DNA from: Desulfobacterales bacterium
GTDB lineage: Bacteria; Desulfobacterota; Desulfobacteria; Desulfobacterales; Desulfosarcinaceae
Direction: 5' to 3'
NCBI GenBank assembly: GCA_016218685.1
Contig: JACRDD010000019.1
Span: 276,583 to 340,582, forward strand
DNA length: 64,000 nt
Positions 17,077 through 26,179 of this stretch are shown piece after piece. Below the pieces are notes generated by a model. It saw only the letters and a program-made list of their open reading frames with translations, did not search any database and had not been told where the DNA came from. Each line of letters opens with the position of its first letter. The first letter of the stretch is position 1. The position numbers were made by a program, and so were the translations under genes.

Positions 17077-17757
17077 TTACTGCTGCCGGTAGCACGCTTT
17101 GGCGGCTTGAATGGACTGGCCGGCCAGATAGCGGGCAATGGCGCCGTCATACTCGGCGGTGTGATTGAAGGCCTTGCAGGCCAGCTCGTAGCGCAGGTTC
17201 AGCGACGTGCACCCTTGGCGGACAGCCAGCTCGTTGAGGATGCGCTCGTAGTCCTGGGGGTCCACCACGCTGGCCACGCGGATGAAGTTCTTAGCCGCCG
17301 CGCGGATCATGCACGGCCCGCCGATGTCGATCTGGCCCCGCGCCTGCTCCACGGTGACCCCCTCCTTGGCGATGGTGGCCTGGAAGGGATAGAGATTGAC
17401 CACCACCATGTCGATGGGCACGCCGGCCGTGCGCGCCAGGTCGGCCTGGTGGGCCGGGTTGTAGGTCTCGGTGAGCAACCCCAGGTAGATTTTGAAATCC
17501 AGGGTCTTGACCAGTCCCCCCTGGGTCTCGGGCTGGCCGGTGTAGTCGGAAACCTGGGTCAGGCAGTTCCCGGCCTCGGCGCCCAGCAGCTCCTTGAGCC
17601 GGGCGAAGGTGCCGCCGGTGGACAAGAAGCGCACCTCCGGGCAGATCTTGCGCATCTCCGGCACCAGCAGTTCCAGGCCGGTTTTATCCGAAACGCTGAT
17701 GAGGACGTGGCGGACTTTGACTTCGTTATCGATTTTCTCTACGACGTTGATGCTCAT
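17077..17757 (-). CDS. purH: IMP cyclohydrolase (PurH N-terminal half as separate gene)
   Basis: This 226-residue MGS-fold protein has HVLISVSDKTGLE at the start, FLSTGGT, VVVNLYPFQ and IDIGGPCMIRAAAKN, the hallmarks of the IMP cyclohydrolase half of PurH. It closes FAICAR to IMP. The protein ends cleanly with a stop codon well before the transformylase gene, so this is a true split and not a frameshift within one domain. It is transcribed after the HD-domain gene (24-bp gap) and before the transformylase gene. Confidence 0.95.
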   Translation of the reverse strand: MSINVVEKIDNEVKVRHVLISVSDKTGLELLVPEMRKICPEVRFLSTGGTFARLKELLGAEAGNCLTQVSDYTGQPETQGGLVKTLDFKIYLGLLTETYNPAHQADLARTAGVPIDMVVVNLYPFQATIAKEGVTVEQARGQIDIGGPCMIRAAAKNFIRVASVVDPQDYERILNELAVRQGCTSLNLRYELACKAFNHTAEYDGAIARYLAGQSIQAAKACYRQQ

Positions 17758-17781
17758 AAAACCCCCATTGAATTCATTTTC

Positions 17782-18489
17782 TTATTTCTCCCCCGCGTAC
17801 TCCTCCAAAAACCGTTCGAAGAATTCGGTCATGTAGCGATGGCGCTCCTCGGCGATCCGCCGTCCCTCGGTGGTGAGAATGCGCTCCTTGATCTTGGAAA
17901 GCTTGACGACAAACTCCCGATAGCCGGTATCGTCCCGGCTATAGGAGCGCGCCTGCTCGGGCGCCAGGTTGGGATTGTGCAGGCATGCGCCCAGCTCGCC
18001 GGCGAACAGATAGGCCCGGGCCACGCCCACCGCGCCGATGGCGTCCAGCTTGTCGGCGTCGAAAAGCACGCGGGCTTCGATCGTGGCCGGGGCGTGGTCG
18101 TCCCGGAAGCGATGGGCGCGCACGCAGTGCACGATGTTTTGCCGGCACGCTTCCGTCAAGGGCAGGCCGGCCAGAAGGGTTTGGGCCATGGCCGCGCCGC
18201 GGACCGCATGACACAGCGAGCCATTGACCGCATCCTGGGCGGACCGGCCGATGTCGTGCAGGTAGGCGGCGGCCCCGAGCACCAGCATGTCGGCCCCTTC
18301 CTTGGGACCGATGCGCCCGCACAGACGGTGCACCCGCAGGGTGTGCTCCCAGTCGTGGCTGCCCCGGGCGTTTTCGAAATAGCCCTGGGCTGTCCGCCGG
18401 ATACGGTCCAGCACGACGCCGTCGTCAGGCGACATGGGGCAGTGGTCCCCATCGGCGGCCAAAGTCGATCTGAAATCTAAGATTGACAT
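17782..18489 (-). CDS. HD-domain phosphohydrolase
   Basis: This 235-residue protein has the metal-binding HD signature in order: SHDWEHTLRVH, AAYLHDIGR (the HD pair), CVRAHRFRDD and LFDADKLDAIG. This pattern matches the YedJ-like HD hydrolases that act on nucleotides or phosphate esters. It is the first gene of a leftward operon with the two PurH genes, which may hint at a purine-nucleotide substrate (inference). It is divergent from mraZ. Confidence 0.88.
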   Translation of the reverse strand: MSILDFRSTLAADGDHCPMSPDDGVVLDRIRRTAQGYFENARGSHDWEHTLRVHRLCGRIGPKEGADMLVLGAAAYLHDIGRSAQDAVNGSLCHAVRGAAMAQTLLAGLPLTEACRQNIVHCVRAHRFRDDHAPATIEARVLFDADKLDAIGAVGVARAYLFAGELGACLHNPNLAPEQARSYSRDDTGYREFVVKLSKIKERILTTEGRRIAEERHRYMTEFFERFLEEYAGEK

Positions 18490-18627
18490 CTATTTCCAAG
18501 CCTTTGTTCCTCGGGCGGAAGTGCCTTTTGGAATAGAGCAGCCCGAGGCTGAAAGTCAATTTCAAAATTTTAGTTAACTAAAAAAAATCATTAAATAAAC
18601 AGCACGCCACGGCCCAGAATTTTGTTC

Positions 18628-18690
18628 TTGACATCCCCCCGGGAATGTAATTAGTAGGGAAGGAAGTGGGGAAAAAGGGCATATTGTGGT
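18628..18690 (+). promoter_or_regulatory. Candidate dcw promoter and MraZ-type repeats
   Basis: A consensus TTGACA (18628-18633) with TTAGTA 17 bp downstream (18651-18656) could be the promoter of mraZ. Purine-rich repeats GTAGGGA (18654-18660), GTGGGGA (18666-18672) and GTGGTGA (18686-18692) follow. They resemble MraZ boxes (TGGGN repeats), but their spacing (12 and 20 bp) departs from the usual 10 bp, so autorepression by MraZ is only suggested. Confidence 0.4.
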
Positions 18691-18695
18691 GATTT

Positions 18696-19142
18696 GTGTT
18701 TAGAGGAAGCCATCATTACACGCTCGACGAAAAAGGCCGCCTGGTCCTTCCTCCGCCTTTCAGGGAGGTGATCAAGGCCGCTGGTGGCGATAAATTCATG
18801 CTCACCCGAATGAGTAATATCATCTACGGATACTCGCTTAACGAATGGGGCAAAGTCGAGGCGCGGATTCTCGAAATGGCGACCAAAAGCGATAACATGC
18901 GTCGTTTCCGGCGCTCTTTCATCGGCAATGCCCAGGATTGCCAATTCGATAAACAAGGTCGAGTTCTCATTCCGCCCATGTTGCGCGAAGCCGCTAAACT
19001 GGAAAAGGAGATCGTATTGGTCGGTGATCTGGATCATTTCGAAATCTGGCGCAAAGACAATTGGGATCTGGAAGACCAGGCACTACAAAACGACATCCAA
19101 AATGTGGAGGTACGCAACGAGATCGCCTTACTAGGATTATAA
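18696..19142 (+). CDS. mraZ: Division/cell wall cluster transcriptional repressor MraZ
   Basis: This 148-residue protein has two AbrB-like SpoVT repeats: MFRGSHHYTLDEKGRLVLPPPFR at the N terminus and GNAQDCQFDKQGRVLIPPMLR in the middle. In E. coli MraZ binds upstream of the dcw operon and represses it. The start is GTG 18696 with only a weak ribosome-binding site. It is the first gene of the cluster, 4 bp before rsmH. Confidence 0.95.
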   Translation: MFRGSHHYTLDEKGRLVLPPPFREVIKAAGGDKFMLTRMSNIIYGYSLNEWGKVEARILEMATKSDNMRRFRRSFIGNAQDCQFDKQGRVLIPPMLREAAKLEKEIVLVGDLDHFEIWRKDNWDLEDQALQNDIQNVEVRNEIALLGL

Positions 19143-19146
19143 GCCT

Positions 19147-20091
19147 ATGGCATACCGGCACACGAGCGCCATGCTCCAAGAGGTCATGACCTGTCTGGCC
19201 TGCAGACCCGGGGGCATTTATGTGGATTGCACCCTGGGGGGCGCCGGTCACGCCCGTGCCATTTGCGAACAAATTCTACCGGACGGTCTGTTCATCGGTA
19301 TCGACCAGGACCCGGACGCCATCGCCAATGCCCAGGCGTCCCTCAAACCTTATGCCGCCAACATTCGTCTCTTTCATGACAACTTTATTCGCTTACCCGA
19401 CTTCTTGACCCAACTGCAAGTGGATGCCGTTCAGGGCATCCTGCTCGATCTTGGTCTTTCTCAACATCAACTCGAGGCCAGCGGCCGCGGATTCACCTTC
19501 CAGAAGGACGAACCCCTGGATATGCGTATGGATACACGCAACTCGAACCGGGCGCAAGATCTGATCGCCGATCTTTCGGAAAAGGATTTGGTTCATCTTT
19601 TCTATTGCTACGGAGAAGAGCGCTGGTCCAAACGGATTGCCCGGGCCATCGTGGAGGCACGCGCCAAGGCACCGATCCGCACGACCGGGCAGTTGGTGGC
19701 CGTCATCCGGACGGCGGTGCCCGAGGGGGCCGCGGCCCGTTCCAAGATCCATCCGGCCACCCGGGTCTTTCAAGCCCTGCGCATCGCGGTGAACGAAGAA
19801 CTGGCCCGCCTGGAGCATTTTCTGGAAACGGCCGTGGATCTGCTGGCGCCCGGCGGCCGGATCTGCGTGCTGTCGTTTCACAGCCTCGAGGATCGCCTGG
19901 TCAAACAGCGCTTCAAGCAGTTGACCCAGCCCTGCACCTGCCCGCCCCAGTTCCCCCGGTGCGTCTGCGGCGGCCGGGCCACGCTGCGGCTGGTGACCAA
20001 AAAGGCCCTGCGGCCCACGCCGCAGGAGATTGAACAGAACCCCATGGCACGCAGCACGCGCCTGCGCTGCGCCGAAAAGCTGGAGTCGTAG
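19147..20091 (+). CDS. rsmH: 16S rRNA (cytosine(1402)-N4)-methyltransferase
   Basis: This 314-residue AdoMet enzyme methylates N4 of C1402 in the 16S rRNA decoding centre. Family segments include YVDCTLGGAGHA (AdoMet loop), GILLDLGLSQHQLE and the C-terminal LSFHSLEDRLVK. The second gene of the dcw cluster, it starts 4 bp after mraZ and ends 3 bp before ftsL. Confidence 0.97.
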   Translation: MAYRHTSAMLQEVMTCLACRPGGIYVDCTLGGAGHARAICEQILPDGLFIGIDQDPDAIANAQASLKPYAANIRLFHDNFIRLPDFLTQLQVDAVQGILLDLGLSQHQLEASGRGFTFQKDEPLDMRMDTRNSNRAQDLIADLSEKDLVHLFYCYGEERWSKRIARAIVEARAKAPIRTTGQLVAVIRTAVPEGAAARSKIHPATRVFQALRIAVNEELARLEHFLETAVDLLAPGGRICVLSFHSLEDRLVKQRFKQLTQPCTCPPQFPRCVCGGRATLRLVTKKALRPTPQEIEQNPMARSTRLRCAEKLES

Positions 20092-20094
20092 TCG

Positions 20095-20409
20095 ATGACC
20101 GCGAGCCAGACGAGTACGAAAACCAAAGGCCGCCGCCCGGGCCTGCGCAAGTGGGTGCTGCTCTGGGCACTCGTGCTTTTGGTGGGGGTCGCGGAGATGC
20201 TGTTTTACACCTGGTGCCGGGTACAGTGTGTGCGCACGGGGTACCTGATCGCCCAGGAAAGCCGCCGGCAGCATGAGCTGACCCGGTTCCAGAACAATTT
20301 GAATATCGAGCTGGCGCGGCTCAAAGCGCCGGAAAACATTTCGCGCGTGGCCCGTGACAAGCTCTCCCTGGCCATGCCCGAGCCCCAACAGATGGTCGTG
20401 ATGCCCTGA
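20095..20409 (+). CDS. ftsL: Cell division protein FtsL
   Basis: This 104-residue bitopic membrane protein has a short basic cytoplasmic N terminus, one membrane helix (about residues 20-42) and a periplasmic coiled coil (about 50-95). Sequence conservation is low, as is usual for FtsL, but size, topology and position between rsmH and ftsI are diagnostic. It would form the FtsQLB complex. It starts 3 bp after the rsmH stop codon and ends 2 bp before ftsI. Confidence 0.88.
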   Translation: MTASQTSTKTKGRRPGLRKWVLLWALVLLVGVAEMLFYTWCRVQCVRTGYLIAQESRRQHELTRFQNNLNIELARLKAPENISRVARDKLSLAMPEPQQMVVMP

Positions 20410-20411
20410 GG

Positions 20412-22154
20412 ATGAAAACCGTCAAGCGTCATACGATCCGGGTGGCTTTGGTGAGCGGATGCTTTCTGCTCTGGCTGGTGGTGATCGCCGTCGCCGCCGG
20501 GTATCAGCAGTTGTACAAGTCGGCTTGGCTTTCGCACAAGGCAGAGGTGCAATACGAGCAGGAGCTGACCATCAATGGCAAGCGCGGAGCCATCTACGAC
20601 AGCCGCCATGAAGTCATGGCGGTGAGCGTGGAGACAACCTCCATCGCGGCTTACCCCAGAGTTTACAACAAGCAGGTGGCCGACAAATCCGCGGCCGCGA
20701 TCCAACTGGCCAAAGCCCTGCGGCTCGACGCCAAGGAAGTCAAGCGCAACCTGGGCGGCAAGCGGCCCTTTGTCTGGCTCAAGCGGCAAGCCACGCCCAA
20801 GGAAGTGGCGGCCGTGAAGAAGTTGGATTTGAAAGGCATCGATTTTGTCTCCGAGTACAGCCGCTTTTACCCCAACACCACCCTGGCGGCCCAGGTACTG
20901 GGCTTTACCGGCATCGACGGACAGGGGTTGGAAGGCATCGAATCGTTCTATGATAAAGAACTCAATGCCGCCGAAAAGCGGGTGACCGTGCGTCGGGATG
21001 CCCTGGGGCGCGGCTTCGATACCGACCGCCTGGCGACCACGAGCCAGACCGGCAACAACCTGACCCTGACCATCGACCGGCACATTCAGTTCATCGCCGA
21101 GCAGGCCCTGGCCGAGGCCGTGACCGAATACAAAGGCCAGTCGGGAATGGCGCTGGTCATGGACCCGAGCTCCGGCGCGGTGCTGGCCATGGCCCATTAC
21201 CCCTTCTTCAACCCCAATGCCTACAATAAGTCGAATCGCGCCGTCTGGCGCAACCGGGCCGTCTCCGATGCCTTCGAACCCGGCTCGACCATGAAGATCT
21301 TCAGTGCCGCGGCGGCCCTGGAAGACGGCAACATACGGCCCAATTCGATCTTCTTCTGCGAAAACGGCAACTATCGGGTGGGCGGCCACAATGTGCACGA
21401 TACCAAGCCGCACGGCTGGCTTACCCTGCAGCAGATCGTAAAGTTTTCGAGCAATATCGGCGCCGTCAAACTGGGGGAGCAGTTGGGGCCCCAGATACTG
21501 CACGATAACCTGCGCGAGTTCGGTTTTGGCCGGCGCACCGGCATCGACAGCAACGGCGAAGCCACCGGCAGCCTATCGGATTATAAGAGTTGGACCAAGA
21601 TCGATGCCGGTGCCATCGCCTTCGGCCAAGGCGTGGCGGCCACGGCCCTGCAGGTGCTCAGCGCCACGGCGGCCATTGCCAATGACGGGGTGATGATGCG
21701 CCCCTATCTGGTCCGGGCGGTCACCGATGCCCAGGGGCGGACCGTGCGCGAAACCAAACCCGAAAGTTTAGGCCGAGTGGTCACCGCGCGCACCGCCGAG
21801 ACGATGCGCACCATTCTGCGCGAAGTGGTCACCGAAGGCGGCACTGGTGTCAAAGCCGATGTGAATGGCTATTCTGTGTGCGGCAAGACCGGCACGGCCC
21901 AGAAGCTCGAACCCGGCGGTGGATATGCCGAGGACCGTTATGTGGCGTCATTCGTGGGTTTCGCCCCTGCCGAACGGCCGGCCGTTGCCGTGCTGGTGGT
22001 GGTGGACGAACCCCAGGGCACCATCTATGGCGGATTGGTGGCCGCACCGGCCTTCAGCCGCATCGTCAAAGAAACGCTGAGCTACATGAATGTGCCGCCG
22101 TCCAACGATTGGCAGAAACTTCAGGTATCCAGGGAAATCAAGATCAACGGATGA
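20412..22154 (+). CDS. ftsI: Septal peptidoglycan transpeptidase (PBP3)
   Basis: This 580-residue protein has one N-terminal membrane helix (about 10-30), a PBP dimer domain and a transpeptidase domain. The catalytic motifs are SxxK (S292-TMK), SxN (S346-S-N) and KTG in CGKTGTAQ. No PASTA repeats are present. It cross-links septal peptidoglycan together with FtsW. Its stop codon overlaps the start of murE (ATGA). Confidence 0.96.
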   Translation: MKTVKRHTIRVALVSGCFLLWLVVIAVAAGYQQLYKSAWLSHKAEVQYEQELTINGKRGAIYDSRHEVMAVSVETTSIAAYPRVYNKQVADKSAAAIQLAKALRLDAKEVKRNLGGKRPFVWLKRQATPKEVAAVKKLDLKGIDFVSEYSRFYPNTTLAAQVLGFTGIDGQGLEGIESFYDKELNAAEKRVTVRRDALGRGFDTDRLATTSQTGNNLTLTIDRHIQFIAEQALAEAVTEYKGQSGMALVMDPSSGAVLAMAHYPFFNPNAYNKSNRAVWRNRAVSDAFEPGSTMKIFSAAAALEDGNIRPNSIFFCENGNYRVGGHNVHDTKPHGWLTLQQIVKFSSNIGAVKLGEQLGPQILHDNLREFGFGRRTGIDSNGEATGSLSDYKSWTKIDAGAIAFGQGVAATALQVLSATAAIANDGVMMRPYLVRAVTDAQGRTVRETKPESLGRVVTARTAETMRTILREVVTEGGTGVKADVNGYSVCGKTGTAQKLEPGGGYAEDRYVASFVGFAPAERPAVAVLVVVDEPQGTIYGGLVAAPAFSRIVKETLSYMNVPPSNDWQKLQVSREIKING

Positions 22155-23698
22155 AAATGAAACAACTCCTGTCTGCCGTAAGTCACCTGATCTCTTCCGC
22201 GGCCTGCGCGGACGAGGCCGCGCGGCATGGCGACATCGACATCAGCGGCTTGTACTACCGCGCCCAAGAAGTCACCCCCGGCGGCCTTTTCGTGGCCCTC
22301 AAGGGCTTCTCCGCCGACGGCCATGACTTCATCCCCCAGGCCGTCAGCCGCGGCGCCGCGGCGGTGGTGTGCGAACGGCCCGTAGCCATCGATGCGCCGA
22401 TCATCCCGGTGACCGACGGCCGCAAGGCCCTGGCCGCCCTAGCCGCCGAATACTTCGGCCACCCCTCCCGGCGCATGGCCGTAGTGGGCATCACCGGCAC
22501 CAGCGGCAAAACCACCGCCAGCTACCTCATCGAAAGCATTTTGCAGGCTGCCGGACGCACGGTGGGCGTGATCGGAACGGTGAACTACCGGTATGGGAAA
22601 ACGGTCTGCCCCAACCCGGTGACCACCCCCGAATCCCTGGACTTGCAGCGTATCCTGGCCGACATGTATACGGCAGGCGTCACCCACGTGGTCATGGAGA
22701 TCAGCTCCCATGCCCTGGACCTGGACCGGGTGCATGCCTGCCAGGTGGATGTAGCGGTCTTCACCAATCTCTCCCAGGACCATCTCGATTTTCATCACGA
22801 CATGGAGACCTACTGGGCCAGCAAGCGCCGGCTGTTCGAGCACGTTCTGCCGGCAACGCCGGGCAAATGCGCCGTGCGCGCGGTGATCAACATCGACGAC
22901 CCCCGGGGCGCCGCCTTGGCCGGCAGCCTGGCCCTGCGCCATTGGACCACCAGCCAGAGCCGGACGGCCGACGTCGCCGCCGAGGATGCCCGTTTCGGTC
23001 TGGGCGGCATCACGGCCCGGCTCCAAACCCCCCGCGGCGCCGTGGCCATCCGCTCGGCCCTGGTGGGCCACCACAACCTGGAGAACATCCGCAACGCCGC
23101 GGGCGCGGCCCTGGCCCTGGGATTGCCCCTTACGGCCGTCGCGGCCGGCATCGCGGCCCTGGAGAATGTGCCCGGACGCCTGGAGCGGGTGGCCGACCCG
23201 ACCGGCGGTCGCTTTGTCTATGTGGATTACGCCCACAAGCCCGACGCCCTGGAAAAGGCTCTGCAAGCCCTGCGCGCCGTCACAGGCGAGCGCATCGTCT
23301 GCGTCTTCGGCTGCGGCGGGGATCGCGACCGGGGCAAGCGGCCGATCATGGGCGCCATCGCCGGCCGTCTCGCCGATCTGACGGTGGTCACCTCGGATAA
23401 TCCGCGCACCGAGCCGCCCCAGGCGATCATCGACCAGATCGTGACCGGCGTGCGCGAAGAAGTCGAACACCAATATACGACCCACGACTTGCAAGCGGGT
23501 TTTGAGACCAAGGGTTATATCGTCGAACCCGACCGCCGCCGGGCCATCGCCCTTGGCATCGGCGCCGCGCGGGCCGGAGACACCGTGCTCATCGCCGGCA
23601 AAGGACACGAACCGTACCAGATTATCGGCAAGCAGAAATTTCCCTTCGACGATCGCATCGAAGCAAAACAGGCCTTGGAAAATGGACTGGACGCCTGA
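22151..23698 (+). CDS. murE: UDP-MurNAc-tripeptide synthetase
   Basis: This 515-residue Mur ligase has the ATP loop GITGTSGKTT, the central ISSHALDLDRV, and DNPRTE near the C terminus. The DNPR motif is the signature of enzymes that add meso-diaminopimelate. The ATG at 22151 overlaps the ftsI stop codon by 4 bp and fits the family start better than the longer open frame. The last 17 bp overlap murF. Confidence 0.97.
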   Translation: MKMKQLLSAVSHLISSAACADEAARHGDIDISGLYYRAQEVTPGGLFVALKGFSADGHDFIPQAVSRGAAAVVCERPVAIDAPIIPVTDGRKALAALAAEYFGHPSRRMAVVGITGTSGKTTASYLIESILQAAGRTVGVIGTVNYRYGKTVCPNPVTTPESLDLQRILADMYTAGVTHVVMEISSHALDLDRVHACQVDVAVFTNLSQDHLDFHHDMETYWASKRRLFEHVLPATPGKCAVRAVINIDDPRGAALAGSLALRHWTTSQSRTADVAAEDARFGLGGITARLQTPRGAVAIRSALVGHHNLENIRNAAGAALALGLPLTAVAAGIAALENVPGRLERVADPTGGRFVYVDYAHKPDALEKALQALRAVTGERIVCVFGCGGDRDRGKRPIMGAIAGRLADLTVVTSDNPRTEPPQAIIDQIVTGVREEVEHQYTTHDLQAGFETKGYIVEPDRRRAIALGIGAARAGDTVLIAGKGHEPYQIIGKQKFPFDDRIEAKQALENGLDA

Positions 23699-25106
23699 TC
23701 ACATATTGAAAGCCACTGCCGGCCGCCTGCTCTATGGCCGACCCGATGCGCATTTCGATGGCGTCGCCATCGATTCGCGCACCATCGCGGCCGGGCAACT
23801 CTTCGTGGCCATCCGGGGCGAAAAGCACGATGGCCACACCTTCATCGAGCAGGTGGCGGCCAAGGGCGTGCGCGGGATCATTGTGAGCGCCGACACCGAA
23901 ACCACGCTGCCCCACGCGCGCTGGCGGGCCCAAGGGGTCACTTGCGTGGCCGTGGCGGACACCACCACCGCCCTGGGCCGTCTGGCCGCCTACCAGCGCG
24001 GCCGGTCACAGATTCCTGTGGTGGCCATCACCGGCTCCAACGGCAAGACCACCACACGCCAGATGACGACCCTGGTCATGGCCCGGCGGTTCAACACGCT
24101 CTCCACCGAAGGCAACTTCAACAACGAGATCGGGCTGCCGCTGACCCTCTTCCGCCTGAGCGACGACCACCAGGCCGCGGTGCTGGAGCTGGGCATGAAC
24201 CACCCCGGCGAGATGACGCGCCTGGGGGCCATCTGCCGGCCCACCATGGCCCTGATCACCATGGTCGGACCGGCCCACCTGGAGTTCCTGGGCTCCCTGG
24301 AAGGGGTCGCCCGGGCCAAGGGTGAGCTTATGGCGCAAGTGCTCCCCGACGGCGTCGTGGCGCTGAACGCCGACGATCCGCATGTGGCGGCCCTGGCACA
24401 ACAGACCGACCGGCGCTGCGTCTTCTTCGGCACGGGCAACGATGCCCAAGTTCGGGCGCGGAGCATCCGGGAAGCGGCGCAAGGCGTGGCCTTCGATCTG
24501 GAGCTGCCCGGCGAGACCATCCCCATCGCCCTGAAGACCCCCGGGCGCTTTATGGTGACCAATGCCCTGGCCGCCGCCACGGCCGGTCATCTGGCAGGCT
24601 TGCGCGGGGCCGAGATCAAAGCCGGCCTGGAAGCCTTTTCGCCCGGCAAAGGCCGGCTGCACGTGCTGACCTCGGCTGGCGGCGTGCACGTCATCGACGA
24701 CACCTACAACGCCAACCCGGCCTCCATGGCGGCGGCCATCGACACCCTCACGGCGCTGCGCAAAGCACAACCTGGCATCATTATACTAGGCGACATGCTG
24801 GAACTGGGCGAGCAGGCCGAACGGCTGCATCGCGAACTGGGTGCCAAGGCCGGCGGTTCGGGCGCCGAGCGGCTGTATGCCCATGGCCCCCATGGCCCCG
24901 TCGTCCGTCAGGGCGCCCTGGAGGCCGGCATGCCCGCCGAACGGATCATGGTGGGCGCCAAGGAAGAGATCGTCGCCGATCTGCTCCCGCGCCTTTCGGC
25001 CGATCACTGGGTGCTGGTCAAGGGCTCCCGGGGCATGGCTATGGAAACCGTGGTAGCGGCCATCCACCATCAACCATCCAACCAACGAGCATCGCATGTT
25101 TTATAA
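23682..25106 (+). CDS. murF: UDP-MurNAc-tripeptide:D-Ala-D-Ala ligase
   Basis: This 474-residue Mur ligase has an N-terminal UDP-binding domain ([16 protein letters not shown]), the ATP loop [13 protein letters not shown] and [11 protein letters not shown], which is typical of MurF. It adds D-Ala-D-Ala, completing the pentapeptide precursor. The ATG at 23682 lies inside the end of murE and its own end overlaps mraY by 11 bp, indicating translational coupling. Confidence 0.97.
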   Translation: MDWTPDHILKATAGRLLYGRPDAHFDGVAIDSRTIAAGQLFVAIRGEKHDGHTFIEQVAAKGVRGIIVSADTETTLPHARWRAQGVTCVAVADTTTALGRLAAYQRGRSQIPVVAITGSNGKTTTRQMTTLVMARRFNTLSTEGNFNNEIGLPLTLFRLSDDHQAAVLELGMNHPGEMTRLGAICRPTMALITMVGPAHLEFLGSLEGVARAKGELMAQVLPDGVVALNADDPHVAALAQQTDRRCVFFGTGNDAQVRARSIREAAQGVAFDLELPGETIPIALKTPGRFMVTNALAAATAGHLAGLRGAEIKAGLEAFSPGKGRLHVLTSAGGVHVIDDTYNANPASMAAAIDTLTALRKAQPGIIILGDMLELGEQAERLHRELGAKAGGSGAERLYAHGPHGPVVRQGALEAGMPAERIMVGAKEEIVADLLPRLSADHWVLVKGSRGMAMETVVAAIHHQPSNQRASHVL

Positions 25107-26175
25107 TCTTCTATATCCGCTGCACACCTCGATCTCGGCGTTCAATGTCTTCCGGTATATCACCTTCCGGACGATCTACGCCGTGCTCACGGCCTTCTTG
25201 ATCGCCTTTCTGCTCGGACCCTGGTTTATCCGCAAACTCTCCCAGATGCAGGTGGGCCAGTACGTCCGGGACGACGGCCCCCAGACCCATCTCAAAAAGG
25301 CCGGGACCCCCACCATGGGGGGCACCTTGATCATCTTTGCCGTGGCCGTTTCGACCCTGCTCTGGGCGGACTTGACCAATTTCTACGTCTGGATGGTTCT
25401 GCTGGTGCTGGTGGGATTCGGCGCGGTCGGTTTCATGGACGACTATCTCAAGCAGGTGGTCAAGCGCAGCAAAGGCCTCAGCGGCCGCGGCAAGCTCGTT
25501 TTTCAATCCATTTTGGCCCTGATCACGGGGGTACTGGTGGTCTCGCACCCGGGCTTCAACACCCAGGTGACCCTGCCCTTCTTCAAGCACATCTCCCCGG
25601 ACCTGGGGTGGTGGTATGTGCTCTTCGCCGTCTTCGTCATCGTGGGCGCCTCCAACGCCGTCAACCTCACCGACGGTCTGGATGGCCTGGCCATCGGCCC
25701 CATGACCATCGCCGCGGCCACTTATATGATCTTCGCCTATGTGGCCGGCAACATTAAAGTGGCCGACTACCTGCAACTCCAGTATGTGGCCGGCTGCGGC
25801 GAGGTGACCGTTTTTTGCGGCGCCATCATCGGCGCGGGCCTGGGCTTCCTGTGGTTCAACGCCTACCCGGCCCAGGTGTTCATGGGCGATGTGGGTTCTT
25901 TGTCCCTGGGCGGCAGCCTGGGGGCCGTGGCGGTAATCACCAAGCAGGAGATCGTGCTGGTGATCGTGGGTGGCTTGTTCGTAATGGAGGCCCTGTCGGT
26001 GATTTTCCAGGTGGGCTATTTCAAGCTGACCCACGGCAAGCGCATCTTTCGCATGGCGCCGTTGCATCATCATTTTGAATTGAAAGGCTGGCCCGAACCC
26101 AAGGTCATCGTGCGATTCTGGATTATCGCCATCGCCCTGGCCTTACTGAGCATGAGTACCCTGAAATTGCGGTAG
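25096..26175 (+). CDS. mraY: Phospho-MurNAc-pentapeptide transferase (lipid I synthesis)
   Basis: This 359-residue polytopic membrane enzyme has about ten helices. Family segments are [33 protein letters not shown] (catalytic Asp) and APLHHHFE near the C terminus. It moves phospho-MurNAc-pentapeptide onto undecaprenyl phosphate. It overlaps murF by 11 bp and is followed 4 bp later by murD. Confidence 0.98.
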   Translation: MFYNLLYPLHTSISAFNVFRYITFRTIYAVLTAFLIAFLLGPWFIRKLSQMQVGQYVRDDGPQTHLKKAGTPTMGGTLIIFAVAVSTLLWADLTNFYVWMVLLVLVGFGAVGFMDDYLKQVVKRSKGLSGRGKLVFQSILALITGVLVVSHPGFNTQVTLPFFKHISPDLGWWYVLFAVFVIVGASNAVNLTDGLDGLAIGPMTIAAATYMIFAYVAGNIKVADYLQLQYVAGCGEVTVFCGAIIGAGLGFLWFNAYPAQVFMGDVGSLSLGGSLGAVAVITKQEIVLVIVGGLFVMEALSVIFQVGYFKLTHGKRIFRMAPLHHHFELKGWPEPKVIVRFWIIAIALALLSMSTLKLR

Positions 26176-26179
26176 CGAT

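Noticed and set aside
15660..18480. Long plus-strand open frames opposite purH and the HD gene
   Set aside because: They are mirror images of real genes on the minus strand with clear motifs, and have no ribosome-binding site or recognised domain.
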